A stretch of DNA of 64,000 bases. Source: Seminavis robusta (Eukaryota > Bacillariophyta > Bacillariophyceae > Naviculales > Naviculaceae). This document shows, one piece after another, positions 46,601 through 58,268 of the stretch. The DNA lies in contig CAICTM010000283.1 of NCBI GenBank assembly GCA_903772945.1, positions 1 through 64,000 of the forward strand. The letters run 5' to 3'. How positions within the stretch are numbered: position 1 is the stretch's first letter; each line of letters starts with the position of its first letter. A program made the translations under genes and the position numbers. A model generated the notes under the pieces. It worked only from the letters and a program-made list of their open reading frames with translations, did no database searches and was not told the DNA's origin.

Positions 46601-49600
46601 TTGTTTTTCTTGAGCTCCTGTTTGTCTGGGAGCTTCTTGGTGACAGTGGTGTGATCATGTTGCTGACTTGTTTTCATATTGACAAGCGGCACATTTAGGA
46701 TGTCCGACCTGTTTCTAAGCAAAGAGACTTTTTGTCTAGAAACCAAACCAAGGATTGGACATGGGAGAAGGACAGATGTCAAATTGTAATGATTGGCACC
46801 AGATTTTGTCAAATAGAAGTTGGTTGTTGGTATGTAGAATGAAGTCATTGTTGTGAGAAGAGAGTGTTTCTTTTGGGAACAGAGTAAGTGTGGTAGAAAA
46901 CTGGAGTCAAACTTCATTTGTACTGATTTTTTTCCTATGCATTCATGGTGTGGTAGACTCTGAAGTGATGCTGAGTTTGCATGTTTGTGGGTCAATCCTT
47001 GATGGGAAAGAAAGTTGAGGGCTTAGGAGTCTGTTGGAAGATCAGGATGAATAAATGATCCGAAATGACACAACATTTGTTGCTCATCAAAGTCTAATCA
47101 GTAGTGGATGTATGATGCTCAGACCTCCAGCGATACCTCCTAGGATAATTGGTTCGGAAATTTCTGATAGAATTTGGGTCAAATCACTGAAAGTATTGGT
47201 CAAGAATAGAACATCCACTATCAACAAAAGCACTGAAGACATATGGCAATAAGAAGTGACTTGGGCAAAGGATTCATTAGAAGATGGATGCGTTGTTGGA
47301 GAGACATGTGTGGTGGTGAGAGCTGGTGTGTGTTTAGTTCTTGATGAGTAGTATTAAGTGTTTTTAAAGACAAGATCAATGGGAGGTGGAATGATTGTGC
47401 AGTGACTGAGTTAATGTCCAAGGAGGCATCAGCTTGTATTCGACAGGGTTTGTTGGCCCGACATTTGCGAGAAGCCTGGTTGGAGTTGAGGGTTGAGAAG
47501 AACGACATAGGTGTCTTAAAGTTATTTTTTTAAGAAGAGACATTGGTGTACACAGGTGAAGAATCATTTTGGGATTGAAAGTATGAGTCTGGGTTGGATC
47601 GGGATAAAATGTTTTGGCGCGATTGAGCGTGGAAGAAACAAGTTTGGTGATGCAAGAGAAAATGAAGAATGGTTAACTTTGAACTTTGGAAGCAAGTTGT
47701 AAAAAAAGAAAACAAAAACACCGCACCCGGAGACATAGTAATGAGATATGGTGGGGAAGATATGGGATCAGAGATAATCACAATTTTAGAGGTGGACTGG
47801 AGAAAGGTTGTCCTCCAAGAATAGGGCTGGATTCGAAGTGTATTTGATAAATGTCTGCATAGCAGACTATATCTTCTCCCTCCAAACAAGAGAAGGAATA
47901 GACGAGATAGAAAGGCAAAAATGGGGCAAAAGAATAGGCAAGAGAAACACTGTTGCAAGTGTGTTGGGAAGCAACATGAAACCCCATTGGTAGCTAAGAG
48001 GGAGGTCTCATGAACTGAGATCTGCTGATGTTGACCTGCATAGAATCAAAATACTAAAAATTGGGATGGCGTGTATAAACTCATAGTGGCTAGAACAGGG
48101 ACATCAAGCGGACATAGGTAATCATGGTGGAAGAAGAAGGTTGCACCAGCAGTGATTGGAGCAAGCTGGAGAGCTGGTGGTGGAGTAGCATTGCAAAGAG
48201 AGGGTGTTGTAAGGAAATTGGAACAAGTGTTCACTGGTGAAATGGGCACTGGTGCTTTGGGAAATTCAACAGTTGCGACAGTATTTAGCAACCCTTCTCA
48301 TAAGCAATGGTGTGTTGGGCATCATAGATGTTCTCCCTTGGAGGCATGGAAGCAAGCTTGTTTTGATAAGAGTTGTGAGTGGAGTTGGTTACAGCTAGAC
48401 GTTGTCCTTGGGAACTCGCTTGGGAAATGCTGGATCGTTTCTATGATGATAGTAGATAACAATCAAAGCAGGCTAGAGGACGGGTACGCCACTGGCTGAT
48501 GTTTTCGATCCTGGGTGAGACTCCCAATTTTGCCTCTACTGCTTTGTAATTGCTGCTGGAAGGCTTGGCTGGGATTGGATCAAAGATGTTGGGCAGGTTC
48601 ATAAGTTTTCTGATTGATGAGAACCATGTAGGGGCATCAAGTCATTAAAGTGTACGAGTGATTTCCAACAAGCTCATGGACTTTGGATCGAAAGTATGGA
48701 CACCCACATCCAAGAAGACCTCTTAGGGATGTGCTGGATAGTTCAGGCATGGGATCACTGGACATAAAGTTCAATCGAATCTCTTTGATGATCTTGCTTG
48801 CATCGACAACATACATGGAAACATTTTCACCAGGGAACTTGGTGATGTCCAAGTGAAGAAGCTTGGCTTTGAGGGTCTCAATCTTGCTGAGAGAAGGTCT
48901 GTATATTTTCTGCAGAAGAGCCAAGAGAAGCTGGGGCCCATTATGTTTGGCTCGAGGGACATACGATTTCAATTCCTCCTGGAGGGCATCAGTGCAAGAG
49001 TTCAAGACAGCCTTTCCCGACCAGGCAAGGTTGGTTAGATCATACTGGCAGACAGAGTGTGGCTTCAGAGTCCCAGCATCGATGAATCCAACCCCATTTA
49101 CTGTGAGATCCTGATGCCATTTGTCCATCATAGATTCTGAGACCTGCCCAGGAGAGGTGAACATATTGATTTTGTTTATGGTGTTAGTATTAAGGTCACC
49201 AACAACAAGCTCAAAGATCCCTTCCATTCCATGCTCAGTCATCATACTTTCAAAGGCGATGAGAGAGGCTAGAACATGGGACCCAGAGGCATTTGACTCC
49301 GTCAACGTCGAGTCGAGAATAGGAGACTGGTGGAATCCTTCAGTCCTTTCTTGCATGCCAATTCAATGGGCTGGAGTGTAGTGTGATGTTTTAGATGGTC
49401 ATCTCCATGGAAACCCCTGAGGCATAGGGTGCTTTGAGGTTCCTTTCCCAGTCCATCTGACCCAGATCCTGTCCAGGCTCCGGTGTGGTTGATACCTCCA
49501 AGCCGAGGGGCTTCTGTAAGCTTGGTCTTCTCTTTGGTTTTCCCAATGTGCTGGAGAAGCTCCTGGAATTGAACAGCGGTCAAGGGTGCTGTAGTCATGG

Positions 49601-49749
49601 TTGGAGGATCAGATGGTGGGATGATTGGATCAGATTCAAAGAAGGCTTGTCTGAAGCCTTGTGGACTGAACAAGAATGCTGGTGCTGGTGCTGGAGTCGA
49701 AGCTGAAGATGAAGATGCTGAAGAAGAGGAAGCGTCGTCAAGGTCCATC

Positions 49750-50904
49750 AAGTGAGAATCAACAAAAGAGGAACAATGGCAATGGCAATGGCAACAGCGG
49801 CAACAACAGGAGGAGCGGCAACAGGAGGAGTGTCGACAAGAGTAGCGCAGTGGATATTCAGTCAATCGAGTCAACTGAAGTTGGAATTTATGATCCTTTG
49901 AACAGCTCGAAGAACACGATGGATAAGACCTATTCGCCGAACTGTTTGAATCATTCAAATGACAAACTGCAAGTAAATGACGTGCAATCCAGTTTAAACG
50001 ACCAACTGCAAGCCAGCTGACTGCAAGCAAGAGGACGTTTGCATCGCGAGCGATCAAGAGGACGTCGGCATCGCGAACGATCGAGGGTGGCTTCGTAGTA
50101 GGATCCGTACGAAAGGTCGAGTATAAATTTAAACGACCGACTGCGACTGCAAGCCCGTTCAAACGACCAACTGCAAGCCAGTCTCCTTCGTTTGAACGCC
50201 CAATTCCAGTCCGCGGTAATAGAGGACAGAGTCTACGGAGCGATCGATCGCTCCTGTTGTTGTTGTTGTTGTTGCGCGTCTCCTTAATGAAAAAGTGAGG
50301 AGCAGAAGCACGAGTCAGTTTTGAACCCATAATAGAGGGCAACCGCGCTTCGAATGCATGACTGAGAGCATGACACACAAGCCGAGCCTTATTGCAGACG
50401 GAGCTCATTTTTCGATGAATTTTGTTAACTCGGCCGATCGATCGCTCCGAGTTAATGGGATCCCCTTGACGATCGGCCAAGGCTTTGCCGGTGATAGAGA
50501 TAACAGTAGTAGCAGTAGAAGCGATAGTAGTAGTAGCAGTAACAGAAGCAGTACCAGTAGTGGTACCTGCGTCGATCGAGAAAAAGGTGGACTCCCATAG
50601 GAGTCCATTGTTTAAAATAAGGTCCTCATCGCGATTTCGATCAACGACAGGATGAAAGGTGGACTCCTGTAGGAGTCCATGGTTGCGATTGCTTACGAGC
50701 GAATCAACAACAACAATGTTGGCAAGGGGATTGCCTACGAGCGAATCCAAGACAGGAGAAAATAGGGAAGATTTGAGGGGATTGCTTGCGAGCGAATCCA
50801 AAGGATCAAATGAGAGGGGATTGCTTGCGAGCGAATCAAAGGGGTCATAAGATAGACCTATAAGAATAAGAATGAGTAACATCTCATAACAACGCATGCT
50901 ACCA
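49750..50904 (-). repeat. Repeat-rich leader of the copia fossil
   Basis: Between the right LTR and gag lie several short repeat families: GGGATTGCTTGCGAGCGAATC (four copies, about 50687-50845), AACGACCAACTGCAAGCCAG (50000-50180), and poly-serine-type AGTAGTAGCAGT runs (50505-50560). This leader is unusually long for a copia element. Confidence 0.75.
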
Positions 50905-51056
50905 TGCGACAATACCATTGTGCATTGACTAGTCCAAGGATCTAAGAGATGTAAAGTTTGTATTTCCAAATAAGTGAGCAGTTATTGATTATTTTCTAGA
51001 ATAAGCCTGCTAATTGTAAAGCTGTAAAGCTGAATTGTAAGCTGTATCCCGTCGCA
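50905..51056 (-). repeat. Right (5') LTR of the copia fossil
   Basis: 152 bp, TG...CA ends, followed by the GGTAC target duplication at 51057-51061. Confidence 0.9.
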
Positions 51057-51061
51057 GGTAC

Positions 51062-52307
51062 CTGGTACAGTATGTATGATCCTATCCTGACGGCCAAAAC
51101 GTCTCTTTTAAGCCTCGGCATCTCTGTTCTGAATTCAATCGAATCTGTTCGCAGCAGCCAAGCAAAAAAACTAAACCTCCACTACCGTACCGGGACATGC
51201 GTGCTGAACTGAAGGTGGCTTTGTGCTTTGTGCCGTCCACCAAAAGAAGCATTGTCGAACAGAGGCCGCTGTTTCCAGCCGAACCAAACAAGACAAGAGG
51301 AGCCTGTGATGGTGGTGATACGGTTTCGTCTTGATAGAGTAAGGATAGATACGGGAGATAGAGTAAAGGTATCGCTGGAGTGTTGGCCGTGTTGGCTCGA
51401 CACGTCAAGCCAGTGCCCATGCTGCCTTTTGCATCGATTCGCGAGCCTCTCTCCGTAGACGATCAGATATCAGGCATCATTGTCGTTCCACCGAAAAGCC
51501 AATCAATCCGAGCGTCAGCAGCAGTGCCATTTCTGTACCGTAGTAGCCGCTGGTTGCTCGATCTGTAAATCGGAACAAGCAGCTAGCAAGGGTTTCACGG
51601 CTGCTGCATGGTACGGTACTGTACCAGCCTATCAAACAAGAGCATCCTGTCATGGTGGCGTAGAGCAGCCATGAAAGAGGAGTAGTCGGGTGTTGCGTCC
51701 TCTTGAATCATCTTGATGGACGAAATAGAGTGGAGGACCACAAGCAGCCATCGATACCGGTACCAGGCGACCTATCGGCACCAGTACTGGTACCAGGTAC
51801 GCTGTACCACCGGTACCACCGGTACGACCGAAGGATCCAACTGCAGAAGGCTAAGGTTAGATGCGGTAAAGATGGGGTTAAAGTTAATAAAACTCTGGTA
51901 CATGTAGGAAACATTTTTATTCCCGCATCTACCTCCACGTCAAAGCTGTCGTCTGGTGCGGAGACAGGCAGGTCGGATCCATCGTATCATTCTCAATGAT
52001 CTTAGCTGAAGCTGGTGAGGAATTAAGCCTCTAAGTCTCTTAACTTAACAGTATTCAAAATGAAGTGTCACAAGTCACTCTGTCTTAATTAAATGTCGTA
52101 TTTATGACGTTTTCGTGCCTAACCAGGTGCTGCTGCCAGATGACGGCAAACAAACGGGTCCAGAATCAATACACGGCACATGGCAAAGATTGAGGGAGAA
52201 AGAGTGACAATCTAGGCTCACAATTTTAACTTCCAGCAGCTCCTAAGCAGCCAGCCAACCAACCAAAGTCAAGTCAAGTCAATAACTCCAACAACAAAAA
52301 ATCCAAG
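51062..52307. other. Spacer and promoter of secreted-protein copy 3
   Basis: No gene recognised. 51755-51835 is a dense cluster of palindromic words (ACCGGT, GGTACC, AGTACT). The last 95 bp resemble the region upstream of copies 1 and 2. Confidence 0.55.
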
Positions 52308-53283
52308 ATGATGCGCATTTCGTTCCTCTCCATGCTCCTTGCAGTCTTGATTGTCATGGCATCTGCTTCCCACCACGATGAAGCCGGTCGTGTAAGTTCA
52401 TTGCTGTTGTTGCTTCTTTGTCTTGCTTGTTTGTCCTCTCTTGTAGCTCATCCCTCCGCTCTTACATACATGAATGTTTCAGGCGCTTCGTACCCCTGCT
52501 TCCCACCAGCACAAGAACAAGCATGTGAGTCCACTGCAGGCTGATGTTGCTTCTTTGTTTTTCTACTTGGTTGGCTGGCTGGTTGTGCTTTGTACTAGCT
52601 ATTGCGCATCCACTGTCTGCCTCTCACACGCACATCCATGCGTCCATACATGAATATTCAATTTCAGGAGACTCGCAAACTTGATGAAAGTGGAGACAGT
52701 GGAGACAGTGGAGACAGTGGAGACGGTGAAGGTGAAAGTGGTGATGATGCTGATGATACTGATGATGAGGACTGCTATGATGCGTGCTGGGGTGATGCTA
52801 CTGACGAAGACATCGATGCCTGGACTGAGGGCCAATGGGTTGAATGGGAGACGTGTACTGATGCAGCCTGTGATTGCGCCGATGACGAATGCGCAGCCGA
52901 TCCGGATTGTGTGGAGGCTGCCTCCTGTGCTTAGATGAAGCCATGTAGACAAACAAAGGAAGGAAGGAAGGAAGGAAGGAAGGAAGGAAGGAAAGAGGAG
53001 AATCAAGAATATGGGCATCAAGCAAGATGCAAGGACGGTTTGCTAGTTTGCTGGCGAGTTGCTCCACATTTTTTAAATGCCAGCACAACTGCATGGCTAG
53101 AAGGGGTCTGTGTTGCAGCAATTCCCAGGGACTATACTTTTGGAAGGAGGACGGCATGCCTTTTACTAGAGCATGTAATAAAAGATAAAGAATGAATCAA
53201 TGTACGAACAAAAATGGAGGTTGAATTTGCACTATTTTAAAAAGAGGAGCTCTGGGTTTGGTGGCTGGCCGGAGCTCTAGCCA
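52286..53283 (+). repeat. Duplicated block around copy 3 (matches 40127-41093)
   Basis: Matches the block around copy 1 through introns and 3' flank. It carries a longer GGAA repeat (52956-52995) and a CTAGAAGGGGT piece near 53098 that copy 1 lacks but copy 2 has. Confidence 0.9.
52308..52934 (+). CDS. Small secreted acidic eight-cysteine protein, copy 3
   Basis: Exons 52308-52391, 52483-52524 and 52668-52934, the same positions and phases as copy 1, give 130 residues. Exons 1 and 2 are identical to copy 1. Exon 3 differs at six bases by eye, five silent and one changing Asp to Gly (EDQ to EGQ). All eight cysteines and the signal peptide are kept. Conserved introns show DNA-level duplication, not retrocopying. 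The excess of silent changes suggests that both copies are under constraint, though the sample is small. Confidence 0.9.
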
Positions 53284-54356
53284 GTCTACCCTTCACTCAG
53301 GAGGTACTAGTACACTGTATCATAAGCACAGTCTATGTATGGCCGGGGATTTCGTATGGAAGGCGCCCAGATTGATTATTCGAGTCTTTAAGGTAGCTAG
53401 AAGATGTCGAGCAAACGCACCCTTCTTGGTTCGGCGGTGGCGCGAACATGTGTCTTTTTGCCAAGGAATCGACTACTGCTAGCTAAGCTGCGGTAGCTAG
53501 TACTAGTGCCCAAAATTGTTCTGGCAATCGCAGGTTGCCTGTGTCCTGCAAGTACATCTGTCATAGCTAGCTACATGTACGGTACCAGCAAGAGATCCAA
53601 ACAGGCCAGATGCTGCTGCGATGGAGTTGGAGATTAGTGCTCGCGTTGCCGTCAAGATCAAAATGTGAGCGAATGGATGTCACACCCATTGAGACATCTA
53701 CTTAGGCTTTTTGCCGATCTGGTACAAGGATACATAGGTGTCTGGTATGACAGCTTACCTAATTGTAATTCAAAATTGATGACCAGTTTAAATCTTTCGG
53801 TACAAAACCATCGATACTGCTGCACACTGGTTGCAGTTCTTTAAGTATTGAATCTTTACTGCACACAGTATTCACGGTACTGTAGGGTTGCGGCTGTCTT
53901 GGATTTCCAAACCGGGTGCTCACAATCTGCTCGGACCTTGCTTGTTAGGGCCCTTTTTAGCTTCCTTGGTCGAATTTTCTTGCCAGGGACTGTTGACTTG
54001 CGCCTATCAAGACAATCTCAGCAAGAGACCAGTATGCACCAGGATAGGAAGAGTTGAGAGAGTAAAGAGAGATTTGAGAGAGTTTGAGTCGCCATGACCT
54101 GTTCTTCGTCCATGGCTTGCTAAAGTAATAGCAACGGCAGTAAGAGTCAGGCCGTTCGCTACTTGGCGCCGTTGCGGAGAGGTCGGCTAGATCAGAGTCA
54201 TCAGGTGGGTGTGTCAGTTGAGCAAAGAAGTGGATCTGCTGGTTGCCCTGTCTTAACCATCTGTCTTTTTTTTTCCTGTCCCAGGAGGGAGGGAGCTGAA
54301 GACCATCTAGCTGGCCCATCTTTGTTCTTCCATAGCTGCCGCTGCAACCTGCAACT
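53284..54356. other. Spacer and promoter of the LRR gene
   Basis: No gene recognised. The region just upstream of 54357 is pyrimidine-rich (CTTTTTTTTTCC near 54268). Confidence 0.5.
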
Positions 54357-57300
54357 ATGGCTGACGAAGGTGAAGGTGCAACCCAGCCGCCACCGGCATC
54401 CCCTGCTGAAGAGGGAGAAACTGCAGCAGCAGAGCTCGCAGCACCTGCTCAAGAGACAGAGACAGAGTCTGCCCCTGCTCAAGAGAGTTCAGCCGCACCA
54501 CAGCAGGAGCTCTCGTCTGAATCGACTCCAGCGCCACCGGATGCTGATGCTGCAGCACCACCAACACCACAAACCCCATCTTCCTCAGTGGCTTCCTCTA
54601 CCGCCCCGGTGCCACCCCAAACGCCGCCTTCTGCTGCGGCATCGGTCGAAACAGCAGCAACATCGGACCAGCCCAAGTCGTCAAAATCATCAGCACCCAA
54701 AACCGGCCAGAACAAGCCAGCAGCTCCTGCCAAGCCAAATCAAGCATTGCCCAAGATTCCGAGAGGCGGGGCTGGCAAAAAGTCTACGGATAGTATTGCC
54801 GAAGATGGGTCTGTGCATTCAATGCCATCCGTAAGAAGAACTTTTAGCTAGCTAAACAAACGAATCCTGCCTTTTTTATTGTTCTTGTTCCCCTAACTGC
54901 ACGCTTGCTTCCTCTTCTTCTGCTCTTTCCATCATCACACATGCATGCAGATATACGATCTCGAATGGCAGCATACTGTCAATGCCACCAAAGCCGAAAC
55001 GTCCTCCAAGCAAGGCACCAAGGGTTTTGCCACTGCCGAAGGTGATGCCGTCGATCTCGGGCCCATGTTTGCCAAGCGCGCCAAGCAAGACTTGAGACAG
55101 GTCGATCAGAGTGTCAACATTATGGAGCACAACAACAACAACAGCCAGTTTGAAAGAGATAGTCTGGATAGTGCCAGTCAACGAAGTGGTCGAAGTGCAA
55201 AGTCCAGAACGTCCGTGGGCCGCAAGAGCCTTGTGGCTCCCGGTCGACCTCACAAATTTGCGACCAGACCGTCTCACGTCCAAATTCGAAGAAGTGACCT
55301 GATTACCGACGAGAGCCTCATTGGTGTCGTCGAAGGTCGCTCGGGTTTCCAACGAAGCCAACAGAGCAGACACAAGGCGGATGTGTCCAATGCTGATGCA
55401 ATTGACCCATCCAAGAAGAAACAGACGGCTCTTGACAGGACCAGGGGATTGTTTGTCTTCTTGACAAAGGTGTTTATTGTTATAGGCTTTATCGCCTATG
55501 GTGTGTACCTGAATCTGCGGTTTAATGAATTTGCTGCAGCCGAAAAAGCAGGAGAAGCCACCAAGACAATGTCACAATTCGTGGATGATGGCCGTAGTGG
55601 AGAGATCAAAGTGGAGGAGATGTCACCGAACAATATTGACGTTATCACACACAATGGCGATCAAGTCGAGGTGCACATGTCCCATCATCCGCCATCCCCG
55701 GCTCCACCAGACCTCATCTTGGGGGAGCTTGCGAGCATTGTTCTTCGGCACGAGATTTCCTTGCCAGAAGCACTCAACTACGATCATGAAGATGCCGGGG
55801 GCGGCACAGCCAGCACGATGATGAGTCCACAGCGGAGGGCGTTGCTTTGGCTGGCACAATCGGACGCGCTCGCCATTGCAGAGGAATCCAGAGACATTCG
55901 CTTCGTGCGGTTGCTCCAAAGATACTCGCTGGCCGTATTCTTTTATTCCGTGGGTGGACACTACCATCCAGCGGCGCCACGACAGGTCGAGCAGATTGTG
56001 GAGCACGAAGTGACTCGAATGGAGAGGGAAGTTTCCAACGATGACGAGAGGGAGCAGCGGGACTACCAAGGTTGGCAGCGCAAGACCAAGTGGATGTCCG
56101 ACTTTAGCATCTGCGATTGGTACGGAATCCGCTGCAACGATGACGACATGGTCGTGTCACTGAATCTTACAATGAACAGCTTGAAAGGACAGCTGCCAAT
56201 GATGGAACTCTTCCAAGCCCTAAGGGACTCCTTAAAGTCCTTTGACGTCAGTCACAATCAAATCAGTGGAAGCTTGGACTTGCCGACAGCCCTTAGCATG
56301 AAGCCATGGGTTCAACTGGAATATTTCTATGTCAACGACAATCAAATAACGGGCAGTCCTCCTTTCCAGTGGTTTGACGAGAATCCCCTGTTGGGCATCA
56401 ACATGGCGAGGAACTTGTTCAGCGGTGAGCTTCCAAACTCTGGCATTTCTAATTTGGAAGCTCTCAAAGAGCTCTATCTTAGCTACAACCTACTTGTTGG
56501 GAGTCTACCTCGAATCTCAAACCTGCCAAGTCTTGGTACGTAATGTGTTCGGCGACGTTTAGGGAAGATATGCTGCCTTGCACTAATCGTCTTTGCCTTA
56601 TCCATCTTTTGAAACAGAGATACTGCATCTGAACAATAACTTGTTCGTAGGAAGCATCCCCACAGAGATATTCCTTTTGACTTCTTTGGGTACGCAGCAA
56701 GCACGCAGTCCATCTCAACTCCTTGGCTGCTAACCAACCAACCTCACAATCAATGCCTCCTCGCTTCTGTGGCTTACAGTGGATTTGGACGTGGGGACAA
56801 ATAGTTTGACTGGGTCAATCTCCATTGACCTCGCCCTGATGCATAACTTGGGTACGTCTACACACTTTACGTTTCCGGGCGGCGTGCATCGATGTTATTT
56901 GCACTTGGCAAAATGGAATGCACTAATGATGGCTTTGCTTGTTCAGAGATCCTTTCCGTCGAAAACAACGCCATTGGCGGCCACCTGCCAGATCGCTTCA
57001 ACACGTTGTCAAACTTAAGTAAGAAGTTCTTGGTGTGCAAGTGCTCGACAAAGAGCCGCTTGGCAAAGTTATCTAACCCCTTTCCATGGTCTTGACAGAG
57101 GCATTGAACGTCAGCAACAATCTTTTCAGTGGTATCCTGCCCCGCTCATTGTCTAGTGTCACCGATATTGGTAAGTCAACGCTTGCTCCTAACCATGCGG
57201 AAGATGAGTGTAAGTCTAACCTATTGCTTTCCTTGACATTCATTTTGCGTTTCACCAGAGTCCATTTCGCTCGAGCAAAACAAGTTCTCGGGCATCTTTC

Positions 57301-57488
57301 CAACGAGCTACGCCGCCATGACAAAGCTAGAGTCTTTCTTGATCCAGCACAATGATCTTTATGGCAGCATTCCTACTCAGTTTTGCCATCTCAAGGCCGG
57401 CTTTTTCCATCTTTTGAAAAGCCTCAGTCGACTAGAAGCCGACTGCGTGCGCGAAATAACTTGCGATTGTTGCGACACGTGCTACTGA
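54357..57488 (+). CDS. Leucine-rich-repeat transmembrane protein, receptor-like
   Basis: Seven exons: 54357-54830, 54951-56535, 56618-56689, 56780-56851, 56947-57018, 57099-57170 and 57259-57488. Phases close to 858 residues. Residues 1-158 are Pro/Ala/Ser-rich and cytosolic, followed by a basic region; the membrane segment is about 323-346 (GLFVFLTKVFIVIGFIAYGVYLNL). There is no N-terminal signal peptide, so a type II topology with the LRRs outside is likely. The ectodomain has a helical part (LASIVLRHEISLPEALNYD), an LRR N-cap (SICDWYGIRCNDDD) and plant-type LRRs (LxxLxLxxNxLxGxLP). Four internal exons are exactly 72 nt, one 24-residue LRR each. It ends with CDCCDTCY. No kinase domain is present. 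Likely a recognition protein; ligand unknown. Confidence 0.95.
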
Positions 57489-58268
57489 TACCGATGGAGC
57501 TCTTTATTCCCTGTGTTTCTTGGAGCCACGCCGACTCCAGGAGCGAGGCAGGATAAAATAGACACCAGCACGAGAGAGTGCCCCCCCCCGGAGCTGCCCC
57601 TAGTCGATCTTGTCGTGCGAAGCCAATGAACGGACTTGGCCATCGAGGAGCCACAAAGAGCTGCTGAACCTTGGTGCCCTGTAAAGGCATGCTCCTTTTC
57701 GTGAATGAATTCTTACATCGATTTAGAACTTACTAAACTAGTATTTTTGATCTGCCAATCAGCTGCGGATCACCTCAGGCCAGTGAAACCACACCCAGAT
57801 CCTTTAACCGATTGCCGTGGATGGGAGGCAAAGCGAGGGAGGAGGGATCCTTCGCAAAAGAGTCTCATTGTAATCGATGCACTGGGATGGAAGAAACCAT
57901 TGATGGGCATGGTTTGAGCTTGCCCGAAGCTCCGGACGACCAGAATCAACCAAGATCGAGTACATAGCCTCCTGCGTCTGCCCTATTCATTAGCTACAGC
58001 CAGCAAGTCAAGATCTGCCATTGGATGGAAGAGCTTGGTTTTGAGCATCACGATACACTTTTGTGTCCCTTTGGCTGCCAAATTGTGAAGTCACGACTAC
58101 ACACGTCGACCCGGCTGGCCTGACATGATAGTTTGCAGGCTTCGTTGAAACTAGCTGTAGAATAATAATAACAAGTCGTCAATTGCAATCATAGCCCCAA
58201 GTGCGCCACAGCGTCTACCGTAGCTGGTACCGCACACTCGACCAGGCCAAGAAACTCTGATCTTTCTT
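57489..58268. other. Convergent spacer, 3' ends of LRR and metacaspase genes
   Basis: A run of ten C's lies at about 57582-57591. No gene recognised. Confidence 0.5.

Larger units (their letters stand above)
43059..51061 (-). mobile_element. Ty1/copia (CoDi-type) LTR retrotransposon fossil, with 5-bp target duplication
   Basis: The element runs 43064-51056 between GGTAC copies (43059-43063 and 51057-51061). LTRs start TG and end CA; the basic LTR is 152 bp (50905-51056), and the other (43064-43688) carries a later insertion. It lies on the minus strand: just inside the right LTR is a primer-binding-type TGGTAGCA, and inside the left LTR a purine run AAGGGAG. Parts in order on the minus strand: a long repeat-rich leader (about 50900-49750), gag (about 49700-48640; DITKFPGENVSMYVV), an integrase remnant (about 46450-46260; YHTDNGIY), reverse transcriptase (about 45160-44900) and RNase H (about 44680-43700). 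The coding part is broken at many points. LTR portions match each other by eye, so the insertion is probably recent. Confidence 0.9.

Noticed and set aside
49302-50969. A 555-codon minus-strand host gene
   Set aside because: It spans the right LTR, the leader and the start of gag of the copia fossil; the open frame is a by-product of repeats.
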